From assembly GCF_018476645.1 (NCBI RefSeq), contig NZ_JAHCTB010000004.1:1-64000 (forward strand): a DNA stretch of 64,000 nucleotides. The letters are read 5' to 3'. Positions within the stretch are counted from its first letter, which is position 1; each line of letters begins with the position of its first letter. A program made the translations under genes and the position numbers. Origin of the DNA: Aequorivita echinoideorum (GTDB lineage Bacteria; Bacteroidota; Bacteroidia; Flavobacteriales; Flavobacteriaceae). The notes under the pieces were generated by a model that saw nothing but the letters and a program-made list of their open reading frames with translations, was not told where the DNA came from and did no database searches. Positions 1 to 7,502 of the stretch are shown here, piece by piece.

Positions 1-96
1 CTTATAGCTGTGGCAAATAAATTGTTGAAACAGGCATTTGCAATTGCAAAAAGTGGTTTGCCCTATGATGCGGAATTTGTATCTAAATTGGACTAA
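1..96 (+). CDS. C-terminal end of a putative IS110-type transposase (cut by window edge)
   Basis: The first 31 codons are open from the window edge and stop at TAA 94-96. The peptide runs through NKLLKQAFAIAKSG and ends in a short Tyr-Asp... Ser-Lys-Leu-Asp tail. This resembles the C-terminal helix after the transposase_20 domain of IS110-family transposases, which carry out site-specific insertion with a DEDD/serine chemistry. Only the tail is visible, so the assignment rests on memory of that family's C-terminus and the insertion-sequence end cannot be defined. A mobile element here would fit the accessory character of the next 3.8 kb. It could instead be another small helical protein. Confidence 0.45.
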   Translation, partial: LIAVANKLLKQAFAIAKSGLPYDAEFVSKLD

Positions 97-124
97 AAAG
101 ATTTGTTTTTTAACTCAGATCTTT

Positions 125-137
125 GTTGTGCGTAGGC
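125..137 (-). repeat. Left end inverted repeat flanking the GHKL ATPase gene
   Basis: Read on the minus strand this is GCCTACGCACAAC. It pairs with GCTTACACACAAC at 2118-2130, with 11 of 13 bases identical in inverted orientation, just outside the ATPase stop and start codons. The GCACAAC core recurs next to the barstar gene. Confidence 0.5.
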
Positions 138-142
138 TTTTT

Positions 143-2101
143 TTATTTAAATTCTTCTGGTAAATACTCTTTGTACTTATTTTTTAAATAATCAAGCCCT
201 TGTTCGTTATCTTTTAAGTTTAAATTCAGTTTATCTCTAATAAATTCGTGTCGTGTTCTTGCCTCCGAAAGAATATGTCCCCAAGGCAATACGTAAACAT
301 CAAAATTGTCACCTTCCGAAACGTGTCCATATCTTCTATTTTTCTGATTAAGCAACGGTTCTATTTCGGGTTTTATATCCTTTGTCACTAACAAAAATTT
401 CCATCTCGTTTTGTCTTTCGGAAATCTTGGGTCGTTGGAAACTTTGGTGGCATATGATTCAATCTGACTTTTTTCAGTAAAGCCAGCATCTTTATTCGGT
501 TTTTTAAGTTCGATGATAAGATTTTCTTTTCCAGCACTTCCCATACTGAATTGTTGCCATAGACAAACATCTGGAATAGTTCTCAATTCATCATTGTCTT
601 CCGAATCCACAACCTCTTGAAAATCATCACGTCCTATGGAATCTTTTAAATAAGCTTTTAAAACATTTTTCAAAGTTACATCGTCAGCACCATAGGTATA
701 TTTATCTCCAAAAATCCAAGTCTCATTGACTACAATTTTATGAAGATGTTTTCTCTCCTTTACTTGCTTGTTTAAATCTGTATCATAAATTAACTGTTCA
801 ATTCCATTGAGCAAATTCAATCTATTTTTGATTTCTGTCATTGCATCGATGATATTCGATAATGAAGTTTCATCTAAAATTTCGAATAAGTCATTTCTTT
901 TTTCTTCTGGTAATTCGATAACTTCCGTCAAGATTCTTTGTAATGATGTTGTATCATTTTCTAAAGATTCTTTAATAAGTGATAAGGTTAACTTTTTACT
1001 TTTATCATCTTGTGTTTCAAAATCTGGAAGATATTCGTTGACTTGTAGTGCAACTATATCAAAAACCTGTCTTTTACTTTCTTCAACTATTGTGTCTGGC
1101 TTGTCCTTATAAGGATATAAACCTTTTGCTTTTAGTTCATTTATGAATTTTCCAGAGTATTGATGAAGTCTTCTCCGAACATAATCTCGTGCAATTTTTT
1201 TAGAATCCTTAATTACACTATTTAAGATTTCGTCCAAGCTGTCTAGAGCAAGTCTATTTTCTCTATGCAATTTCTCTATGTAATTTGATTGGATAAAAAT
1301 TGAAATAGGTAGAGTTGTCCTTATTCCTAAATTGGTTTCTTGAAAAGGAATTCCTTTTGTGTTGCACAAGTATGTTTGCTTTTTGATATCGAAACTCCAT
1401 TCTATAATTTTAATTTTAAATCGATAATCAAATTCTCCATCATTTACTAGTATATCTTGTTCTTCGCTGTGTTTTATCAAAGAAGAGAATTCTAGTTTCT
1501 GACCATTGATGATAATTGAAAAGTCTGGATAATTAATCCAGTAAGAAGCAAATTTCTGTTCAAGTTCTTTCCTAGAACTTATATCAATAGCTTGAGAAGT
1601 ATTTTCTTGATTGACATTGTCAATCCTAACTTGGAAACCTGTTGAATAGTCACCTTTTGGTAATGTTTTTAAATCGCTAAAATCGGAATACGATAGGTGA
1701 TTTCTGTCAAGCGTTATTGTGTATTCTTTGAAAGATTCACCGTTTTTGTATCTACTCGTGAATTCTACTAAATCTCCGAGTGCTAATGATTTATACCTTC
1801 CTTTTCCTTCTTTTCCGTGATAATGTCGTCCATTAGGACTTATTCGGTTTAATTTTTTCTCTGAACCTCCAAGTTTACCGAATACATCTTGTGCTTTTTG
1901 GTAGTTCAAGCCGTGACCATTGTCTTTTATGAGCAAATAATTAATGCCTCCTAATTTGGTTTTTTCAAATTCGATATTGATTTCAGAAGCGTCAGCATCT
2001 AATGAGTTCCAAATTAGTTCTGAAATAGCTGTCTTTCCATTGGCTCTTGTCAAAGAATCAATGTGGTCTATTTCAACTCCAATATCTATTTGTTTTGGCA
2101 T
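143..2101 (-). CDS. GHKL-type ATPase fused to a PD-(D/E)XK-like domain, possible defence protein
   Basis: The protein has 652 residues. Residues 28-38 form the N-box (E28, N32, D35/D37), residues 60-65 are the DNGHGL G1 box, and about 91-110 hold the glycine-rich lid (HGKEGKGRYKS). Together these mark a Bergerat-fold ATPase of the Hsp90/MutL/MORC type. A helical middle follows. Near the C-terminus D511 in PDVCLW, then E531 and K533 in ENLIIELKKP, match the spacing of a PD-(D/E)XK nuclease core. The pairing of a GHKL ATPase with a nuclease-like domain is what one expects of a DNA-acting or anti-phage enzyme, but that role is inferred. The ATG start is followed by a clean N-box. The gene stands alone on the minus strand, bracketed by inverted GCYTACRCACAAC sequences at 125-137 and 2118-2130. 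Confidence 0.75.
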   Translation of the reverse strand: MPKQIDIGVEIDHIDSLTRANGKTAISELIWNSLDADASEINIEFEKTKLGGINYLLIKDNGHGLNYQKAQDVFGKLGGSEKKLNRISPNGRHYHGKEGKGRYKSLALGDLVEFTSRYKNGESFKEYTITLDRNHLSYSDFSDLKTLPKGDYSTGFQVRIDNVNQENTSQAIDISSRKELEQKFASYWINYPDFSIIINGQKLEFSSLIKHSEEQDILVNDGEFDYRFKIKIIEWSFDIKKQTYLCNTKGIPFQETNLGIRTTLPISIFIQSNYIEKLHRENRLALDSLDEILNSVIKDSKKIARDYVRRRLHQYSGKFINELKAKGLYPYKDKPDTIVEESKRQVFDIVALQVNEYLPDFETQDDKSKKLTLSLIKESLENDTTSLQRILTEVIELPEEKRNDLFEILDETSLSNIIDAMTEIKNRLNLLNGIEQLIYDTDLNKQVKERKHLHKIVVNETWIFGDKYTYGADDVTLKNVLKAYLKDSIGRDDFQEVVDSEDNDELRTIPDVCLWQQFSMGSAGKENLIIELKKPNKDAGFTEKSQIESYATKVSNDPRFPKDKTRWKFLLVTKDIKPEIEPLLNQKNRRYGHVSEGDNFDVYVLPWGHILSEARTRHEFIRDKLNLNLKDNEQGLDYLKNKYKEYLPEEFK

Positions 2102-2117
2102 ATGTTCTTTTTTTTCA

Positions 2118-2190
2118 GCTTACACACAACGGTCTTGTATATGGCTCGTAGCGTGCAAATTAGCGATTATTTTCGGTTGAGCCACAAGCC
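2118..2190 (+). repeat. Cassette-type boundary element, right of the ATPase gene
   Basis: It starts with GCTTACACACAAC, the inverted partner of 125-137, and continues through GGTCTTGTATATGGCTCG to a GCGTG motif. The same order (ACAA, GGT, TATGG, TCGT, GCGTG, AAAT) recurs at about 3120-3162. It separates two orphan minus-strand genes and has no ORF of its own. Confidence 0.45.
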
Positions 2191-2307
2191 AGATTTTTAA
2201 ATTTTACTATTTATTTTTATTGGAAATCGTCAAATTTAAAAATTTAGCGACTTTCCAAATGTACCTTAATTTCGTTTAAGCAACTGATTAGGCTTTCTAT
2301 TCAAGTT

Positions 2308-2955
2308 TTAACTATTGTTCTTACTTTTTTGAAAGTTCATATCGATAATTTTTTCAGTTTCATTTTCCAAATCAGAAGCGATTAAGCCAAAATATTCCGC
2401 TGGGCTGAAAAATATTCCAATTGCAAAAAATATAATAATAATTATCCGATGAGATAGAAGGACGCTGATTAGTTCAAAAGGTTGACTATAATTCACGAAA
2501 AAACCCAATATAATTACAAACAAAGCTAAAATTAAAACTTCAAAAACCCATCCAGAGACTTTATTCACAATCATATTAAATATTGTTCTATTTTTAATGT
2601 TAAGCTCTACCTGCATTGCGTAACCAGCTAATTCAACATCTGTCGTTTTCTCTATTTTAAAAGGTGCAATGATTTCTTGACCTTTAAATAAATCATTTAG
2701 CTCTTTTATTTTTTCCTCATAATCTTTTTCTAACTCGTTCAGTTCTTCAACTGATTTTTCAGATTTAGATTTATGTTCAATACGCTCAACTACGATATCT
2801 GTAATTATTTCTTTTCTATTATCCTTATAATCTTGATTGATTTCATTTAGTTGCTCTTGATAAGTATCATTATCATTACAAGCAGTTATGAAACAAAAAA
2901 GAAACATCAAAAGTGATATTTTTGAGAATGACTTAATCACTTTTTTTTCCACCAT
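2308..2955 (-). CDS. Uncharacterised lipoprotein with coiled coil and two membrane segments
   Basis: The 215-residue protein begins with a hydrophobic signal ending in a lipobox (FITAC, Cys about residue 26). A charged, Glu/Lys-rich stretch (about residues 30-95) with coiled-coil character follows. There is a hydrophobic segment near 135-155 and another near 168-185, then a short hydrophilic tail. A lipoprotein signal together with two internal transmembrane segments is unusual, so the N-terminal segment may be an ordinary membrane anchor. The start overlaps the stop of the upstream 51-aa ORF by 19 bases, so the two are probably co-expressed. I do not recognise a family. Confidence 0.6.
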   Translation of the reverse strand: MVEKKVIKSFSKISLLMFLFCFITACNDNDTYQEQLNEINQDYKDNRKEIITDIVVERIEHKSKSEKSVEELNELEKDYEEKIKELNDLFKGQEIIAPFKIEKTTDVELAGYAMQVELNIKNRTIFNMIVNKVSGWVFEVLILALFVIILGFFVNYSQPFELISVLLSHRIIIIIFFAIGIFFSPAEYFGLIASDLENETEKIIDMNFQKSKNNS

Positions 2956-3092
2956 ATAGTTCTGCCTTTTCTTCCGCTTGAGTCGCTTCCGTATTTCATA
3001 TAGGTTCCCGATTTTCCTTTGAAAATGTGAAATTTGTTTTTTCCGCGAGAGGTTTTTGCTAAAGCTTCGAATATTGATTCTAATAAACTCAT
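2937..3092 (-). CDS. Small basic hypothetical protein (51 aa)
   Basis: The frame is open further upstream, but that part reads through the GC-rich boundary sequence, so the ATG at 3092 (MSLLESIFEAL...) is the sensible start. The product has an amphipathic N-terminus followed by a Lys/Gly/Arg-rich tail ending in WWKKK. Its stop overlaps the start of the lipoprotein gene. No known family is recognised. The tail would suit binding to nucleic acid or membrane, but this is a guess. Confidence 0.45.
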   Translation of the reverse strand: MSLLESIFEALAKTSRGKNKFHIFKGKSGTYMKYGSDSSGRKGRTIWWKKK

Positions 3093-3114
3093 ATTTTGTA
3101 GTGTGATTGGTTTT

Positions 3115-3290
3115 TCATAATTGTGTACAAAGGTTTGGCTATGGTTTCGTTGCGTGAAAATCCGCGAGGATTTTCCGCCGTGAACCGAAGATAGCAAATT
3201 TACGAGGACTTTCCGCGAGGACACGAGCACGAAGTGCGAACTGGCCGTAGGCAAAGTCAGAAGCAATGAACTATAGCCGGTGTTGTGCTT
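3115..3290 (-). repeat. Cassette-type boundary element with inverted ends
   Basis: This 175-bp non-coding stretch is more GC-rich than its neighbours. Its right end has CTATAGCC...GTTGTGC (3271-3288) and its left end has TGTGTACAAAGG...CTATGG (3123-3143), an imperfect inverted pair. Inside it are several copies of a CGCGAGGA/TTTCCGCGAGGA motif. The left part resembles 2118-2160. The GTTGTGCTT at 3282-3290 is the inverted partner of AAGCACAAC at 3829-3837 across the barstar gene. Confidence 0.45.
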
Positions 3291-3293
3291 TCG

Positions 3294-3794
3294 TTATTTT
3301 TTTCTGTCGGCATCAAACCATTCCGCACTATTCCAACTTGGGCTTGTTCCACCAAGTTCAGGAAAATTCAAGTCAGGATTGTCCGATTGTATAAATCCGA
3401 TTAATTTTCGTCCAGTCAAAAGCCAAACCCGTGATTCTTTTGCTATAATGTCGAGAATCGCTTCTGCTAATCTGCCGTCCTCCTCTACAAAATTGTCATA
3501 TCGTCTAAAAACCAAAACCAGTCCTTTGTATTTTTCATCATACATATCAGTTAAACAATCAGCAAATGCATCTAGGTTCTCTCCGTAATAATCTGGAAAA
3601 TTCAGAGCAATTTTTAGATTCTGATGTGCATTTTTCCGATTCCAATTCCGACAATTCATTTCAATAATCTCGAAATTATTGTTATTAAACCAATTCAAAT
3701 CTTCGTCAAGAATTCCGTTTTTGAAGTACTTGCAAATTGGTCCGTCTTTCAGAATCTCAATGTCCTTTTCTATTTTCTCTTCGTTTATTTCCAT
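3294..3794 (-). CDS. Barstar-family RNase inhibitor (immunity protein)
   Basis: The protein has 166 residues with a barstar domain in its middle. The stretch FPDYYGENLDAFADCLTD (residues 66-83) aligns with the barnase-binding helix of barstar. D75 and D79 match barstar Asp35 and Asp39, which contact the barnase active site, and C80 matches Cys40. The aromatic residue before the second Asp is Ala here. Barstar family members bind and block barnase-type or related RNase toxins in the cytoplasm. There is no barnase, Rhs or CdiA gene beside it, so it is an orphan antitoxin or immunity gene. It lies in the cassette-like region with 9-bp inverted repeats at 3282-3290 and 3829-3837. Confidence 0.85.
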   Translation of the reverse strand: MEINEEKIEKDIEILKDGPICKYFKNGILDEDLNWFNNNNFEIIEMNCRNWNRKNAHQNLKIALNFPDYYGENLDAFADCLTDMYDEKYKGLVLVFRRYDNFVEEDGRLAEAILDIIAKESRVWLLTGRKLIGFIQSDNPDLNFPELGGTSPSWNSAEWFDADRKK

Positions 3795-3828
3795 TTATTA
3801 ATTCAATTCCGAGCGTTTTGTCATAATG

Positions 3829-3900
3829 AAGCACAACTTGCGCATATACAACATAAAAGGCACGTATACACCGCACTTGTACACCGCATTGTTTTAAGTT
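3829..3900 (+). repeat. Boundary sequence right of the barstar gene
   Basis: It begins AAGCACAAC, a perfect 9-bp inverted match to 3282-3290. It runs through several ACACCGCA/GTATACACC/GTACACCGC motifs and ends with ATTGTTTTAAG before the next gene group. No ORF is supported here. Confidence 0.4.
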
Positions 3901-3961
3901 ATTCCCAAATATAAACAAATCAATCACTTAAAAACACTCCCCATTTCCGCATTTGTAAAAC

Positions 3962-4927
3962 CTACAACCCGTAATTGAGGTTAATCCCAATCCTATAATT
4001 GGCCTCCACCCGGCCGCCTGTAAGGTTTTGGGTAATGGGGAGCATCGCGTTTAGCCCCAATGAAAACCGGTTGATTCCCATTTCCACGCCCACTTTTCCA
4101 AAAAAGATATCGCCCTCCGTAAGTGGCACGTCTTCATTAAAATCCTCATTGGCTGCATACAGCTCCCCGGCTAGACCAGCCTGTGGCACCACCGTAAATT
4201 TTTCGGAGCCCAGCGAGTAAAAGACCGTACCGCCGTAATTAAACTGGTTGCCAAACTTGTAATTTTTGTCGTTTTCGGTTTTTAGAATGTAATTCGCCAT
4301 CGCGTTAAAACCCAAATTCTTGCGCTTCACAATATATTCGCCCGCCACGGTATAGTCCCAACTCCCGGTCCCCAATTGAAAACTGGGGTTAACACTTCCG
4401 TTGTTCTCGCTATCATACCTTCCCGTGGGTGCCTTTATTCCCACGCCCACCTGCACTTTGTGCTGTGTGGGCAAGGTATCCATTTTCGGTTTTAAAAGTG
4501 TGTAAAATCCCATCACGGTAATATCCCCAAGGCCGTCGATGTTTTGGGTGCCGACCATATTTTCCCTATTGTTGAAATGGTAGGGCACCAGCGCCATTAC
4601 TTCAACTCTATCGGTAAGCGGCACGCGGCCCCAGGCTTGGAGGGTATTAAAATTCTCGTCCACCCATGGCGAATTATTAAAAACCCCATCGCGACTTTGG
4701 TAGCTTTGGTACATATAACGCAGCCCAACAAAGTTCTGGTCTATCATAGAGCTAAAGCCCATACTGCCACCATTCGCGGAACATCCACAGGCATCGCAAT
4801 CCTCAAAGTCGAAATTCTTGAAACTGTATTGCTGAAAATTGGGGTAGGGGTCTATGGGATTTTTGATTTTATTTGAAAAACCAATTTGAATGGTCAACAA
4901 CAAAATTATGAAAAGGTATTTGTGCAT
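3962..4927 (-). CDS. Outer-membrane beta-barrel protein of the MbnP/MbnH-type group
   Basis: The ATG at 4927 gives MHKYLFIILLL, a clean signal peptide, 10 bp after the peroxidase stop; earlier in-frame starts would overlap that gene. The mature N-terminus carries a DCDACGCS cluster, a possible metal-binding site. It is followed by alternating beta-strand segments such as GLGDITVMG and a C-terminal barrel end (YRIGINLNYGL). The pattern resembles the transporter-like barrels of the phenol meta-pathway type. It is the last gene of the MbnP, di-heme peroxidase, barrel group, so export or capture of a metal (probably copper) is plausible but inferred. Confidence 0.65.
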   Translation of the reverse strand: MHKYLFIILLLTIQIGFSNKIKNPIDPYPNFQQYSFKNFDFEDCDACGCSANGGSMGFSSMIDQNFVGLRYMYQSYQSRDGVFNNSPWVDENFNTLQAWGRVPLTDRVEVMALVPYHFNNRENMVGTQNIDGLGDITVMGFYTLLKPKMDTLPTQHKVQVGVGIKAPTGRYDSENNGSVNPSFQLGTGSWDYTVAGEYIVKRKNLGFNAMANYILKTENDKNYKFGNQFNYGGTVFYSLGSEKFTVVPQAGLAGELYAANEDFNEDVPLTEGDIFFGKVGVEMGINRFSLGLNAMLPITQNLTGGRVEANYRIGINLNYGL

Positions 4928-4937
4928 TTTAAGAAAG

Positions 4938-5999
4938 TTAGGTCTGTTCATAGAACAGCGGATTTGTGATGAAGGTTTCATCGGTCAATGTTTTTAGGAA
5001 GGCGATAAGCGCCTGTTTTTCTTCTTCGGAAAGCGGTATTCCCAGCGTGTTGTTCTGCTGAAGAATGGGATCCAGATTTTGGGTTTCCTGCACACCACTG
5101 GAATAGAAATCCAAAACAGATTCCAAGCTCCCAAAGCGGCCGTCGTGCATATATGGTTTTGTGAGCGCCACGTTTCGCAGGCTAGGCACTTTAAATTTGT
5201 ATTTGTCATTTTCAAAACCTGTAACCACGTGCCGACCCAAATCGTTTAGGTTTGGGTTGGGGGGTAGGCCATTGTTCCGAAATTTACTATCGGTAAACAA
5301 ATCGGTGGCGTGGCATACCGAGCATTTATTTTGAAAAAGGGAAAGTCCGTCCAATTCCTGTTGCGTCATATTTCCATCGGGCTCATTGCGCACATATTTA
5401 TCATATTTTGAATCTGCCGAAATCATAACCGTCATAAACTGCGCAAGGGCATTCAGCATATTGGAGGAACTAATTTCCCCATCATCAAACGCCGACTGAA
5501 ATAATTGGACGTAAGCATCATCTTCAGCCAATTTTGCCGCAATGCTCGGCAAACTTTCGTCCATTTCCACAGGATTGTGGATGGGAACTATGGAAAGCAG
5601 TTGGATCCCATTTGAAGCCCCGTCATAAAAATACTCACTTTGAAAAGTCATATTTTGAACAGCGGGCGCATTACGAATCCCCAACAAATTGTCAATTCCG
5701 TGGCTTAAGTCGTGGCCGTGGTGCGTAAATGCGTAGGCCTGTTCGTGGCAAAAGGAACAGGAAATAGTATTGTCCCGCGAAAGTTTGTTTTCGTAAAACA
5801 ATTTTCTGCCTAGCGCAACCCCATTTTCAGTGGGCATATTATTACCAATATCCTGTGCCATCGCTGGAAAGTTTGATGGAATTTCAAAATTGAAAGGCCT
5901 ATCTTCCGGAATTCCCGAATACCCATCATCTTTGCTACAGGAGGCAAACAGAAACATGGCGGCCGTGGCAGCGATAAAAAGTTGCTGTAGTTTTTTCAT
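4938..5999 (-). CDS. Di-heme cytochrome c peroxidase / MauG-MbnH-like protein
   Basis: The start is taken at 5999 (MKKLQQLF...), giving a 353-residue lipoprotein (lipobox FASC). Two c-type heme motifs are present: CSFCH at residues 81-85 and CSVCH at 226-230. The C-terminal KVPSLRNVALTKPYMHDG motif is typical of bacterial di-heme peroxidases and MauG. The family either reduces hydrogen peroxide in the periplasm or, as in MauG and MbnH, oxidises Trp residues of a partner protein. Since the next gene upstream encodes an MbnP-like protein, the MbnH role (Trp to kynurenine conversion) is the best inference. A hairpin terminator lies just upstream at 6012-6044. Confidence 0.88.
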   Translation of the reverse strand: MKKLQQLFIAATAAMFLFASCSKDDGYSGIPEDRPFNFEIPSNFPAMAQDIGNNMPTENGVALGRKLFYENKLSRDNTISCSFCHEQAYAFTHHGHDLSHGIDNLLGIRNAPAVQNMTFQSEYFYDGASNGIQLLSIVPIHNPVEMDESLPSIAAKLAEDDAYVQLFQSAFDDGEISSSNMLNALAQFMTVMISADSKYDKYVRNEPDGNMTQQELDGLSLFQNKCSVCHATDLFTDSKFRNNGLPPNPNLNDLGRHVVTGFENDKYKFKVPSLRNVALTKPYMHDGRFGSLESVLDFYSSGVQETQNLDPILQQNNTLGIPLSEEEKQALIAFLKTLTDETFITNPLFYEQT

Positions 6000-6011
6000 A
6001 CATATCAATTT

Positions 6012-6044
6012 TAAAAAATCAGCCCAAGACTTGCCTGGGCTGAT
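6012..6044 (-). terminator. Hairpin between the MbnP-like and peroxidase genes
   Basis: A perfect 9-bp stem (ATCAGCCCA at 6019-6027 with TGGGCTGAT at 6036-6044) is followed on the minus strand by a T-run. It sits inside the gene pair, so it probably lowers transcription of the peroxidase relative to the MbnP-like protein. Confidence 0.7.
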
Positions 6045-6053
6045 TTAAAATTT

Positions 6054-6878
6054 TTAGTGTTGGTGTGATCCACCACCGTTATGTACGTGATCTACGGTAA
6101 ACATTTGCTGGGTGTTTTCAGCAATCAATATCAAATTCTCTCCACCCATAATGCTGGCGTTTGTCCCTGCGGTATTCAGGTTTTCGGATAGAACGATTTT
6201 ATTGGTTCCATCAACAATGGTATTTGCATCAGCAATAATGTGGATGTTCGGCATTTCATCTACGCGCACTCTTGCGGTGGTGGGCAAATTCAATGTTACT
6301 TCACGATAGTTGTCCGTTGCGGAATTGCTTCCTTGGTGCACTTGAAACTGAAGCGGCTCGCTGTTATTTTCTGAAGTAAAAGTACCTTCAAAATTAATAA
6401 ATCTGTAGCCCGTGCTCCACGTCCAAGTCATATTATTGGCGGCAGCGTAATCCCAAAATTCCTGTTGGGCGGTTTCGCCTTCCAGATAACGGAGTTCATC
6501 AACACCTATCCCAAAACGCACTTGGGTATAATCTCCTGCCGGAATATTTTCCAAATGCACGGTGTGCATGTCGCCTTCCTGGCTAATGATAAAATATGAT
6601 TCGTTTTTTGGGTAAACATATTCAGTTCCATCTTCTTCAATGAGAACTACATTACTAATAATGTAATTGAGTCTATTAACGGTTAAAGTCTCATTGTTTG
6701 AGTTGGTCTTGCTTCCGCCCAAAATAAGTGCATCGCCAGCCATTCCGTTGTCAAAGAACAATTCGGCATCGCCAAATCCTTCAATCGTTTCTTGTTGCGT
6801 ATCGTCGTCGTTGCTGCACGATACTAGCAATCCGCTGAAAAGCGAGGCAATCAATATATTTCTAAAAGTTTTTTTCAT
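6054..6878 (-). CDS. MbnP-family copper-binding lipoprotein
   Basis: The start at 6878 gives MKKTFRNILIASLF with a lipobox at LLVSC (Cys21). The ORF is open further upstream but without signal-peptide character. The 274-residue product contains WTWSTGYRFINFEG, with W152 and W154. This is the conserved Trp-containing core of MbnP proteins, where a di-heme MbnH partner modifies a tryptophan to form a copper site. The C-terminus is His-rich (DHVHNGGGSHQH), another likely metal ligand. It is the first gene of a minus-strand group with the MauG/MbnH-like peroxidase. A copper-handling role in the periplasm is inferred from the family. Confidence 0.82.
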   Translation of the reverse strand: MKKTFRNILIASLFSGLLVSCSNDDDTQQETIEGFGDAELFFDNGMAGDALILGGSKTNSNNETLTVNRLNYIISNVVLIEEDGTEYVYPKNESYFIISQEGDMHTVHLENIPAGDYTQVRFGIGVDELRYLEGETAQQEFWDYAAANNMTWTWSTGYRFINFEGTFTSENNSEPLQFQVHQGSNSATDNYREVTLNLPTTARVRVDEMPNIHIIADANTIVDGTNKIVLSENLNTAGTNASIMGGENLILIAENTQQMFTVDHVHNGGGSHQH

Positions 6879-7048
6879 TTTTAAGATGTATAATTTTAAA
6901 ATAGTATATGTGAATATGTGGTTTCGTGCTAAGTGCAGAAACTTCTTTTTCCTGAATGAAAAGCATACCGAATGGTTATGATAATGCTGACTATCACATT
7001 CAGAAAAGGACAAATCAAATTTTGAATTGCCAGGAATTATAAAAAAAA

Positions 7049-7426
7049 TTATACGGTAGCGGGGGGATGGAAAATAGGCGAAATTACCAAATGCGAATAG
7101 AGATTGCTATAATGGTAATTCTGAAGAAGTCTTTGGTTGGAAAAATCCGTTCCGAAATAAATGGTATGTTTTATATCCTGAAAGAAAACAACGGTATTTT
7201 CAAAAGAGAATCGCTGTCCATCCTTCTTTTTTCCGTTTTCAGAACCTTCGGAAGACTTGGCAAGCTCTTTTTTAAGGAAGCATTTTCCGTTACATTGCAT
7301 TTCCACCTTATCCTTATTCACACAAAGGACTTCTTTTATGTAATCATAAAAAACGGCGTATTCCAAAACCGGAAGAACAGGTTTTAGAAATAGAAATAAT
7401 GCCAACGAAAAAGCCACTGTTTTCAC
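7049..7426 (-). CDS. Small membrane-associated protein with CNGKC motif
   Basis: The 125-residue protein starts with GTG at 7426. A hydrophobic N-terminal segment (residues 3-22) leads into a Tyr-rich YAVFYDYIKEVLCVN stretch and the motif MQCNGKCFL, with three cysteines in all. It ends in FHPPATV. Similar small proteins with CNGKC occur in flavobacteria near metal or TonB genes. Its position just upstream of the MbnP-like gene suggests a copper-related role, which is inferred. The biochemical function is unknown. Confidence 0.6.
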   Translation of the reverse strand: MKTVAFSLALFLFLKPVLPVLEYAVFYDYIKEVLCVNKDKVEMQCNGKCFLKKELAKSSEGSENGKKKDGQRFSFENTVVFFQDIKHTIYFGTDFSNQRLLQNYHYSNLYSHLVISPIFHPPATV

Positions 7427-7502
7427 GGCGCAAAGATACTCCCTGCAATTTAAAGAGAGAAGGATTTTACAGTGTTTATTGTTAAAAATTCAGCTGGAGA
7501 TT

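Noticed and set aside
3100-3266. N-terminal extension of the 51-aa ORF
   Set aside because: The upstream 58 codons read through the GC-rich boundary element shared with another intergenic site, so they are not coding.
125-3837. Classic integron attC sites
   Set aside because: The GCACAAC cores resemble but do not match the attC GTTRRRY/RYYYAAC cores, and no IntI gene is in the window.
7067-7387. Plus-strand open frame opposite the CNGKC protein
   Set aside because: It overlaps a better supported minus-strand gene and has no signal.
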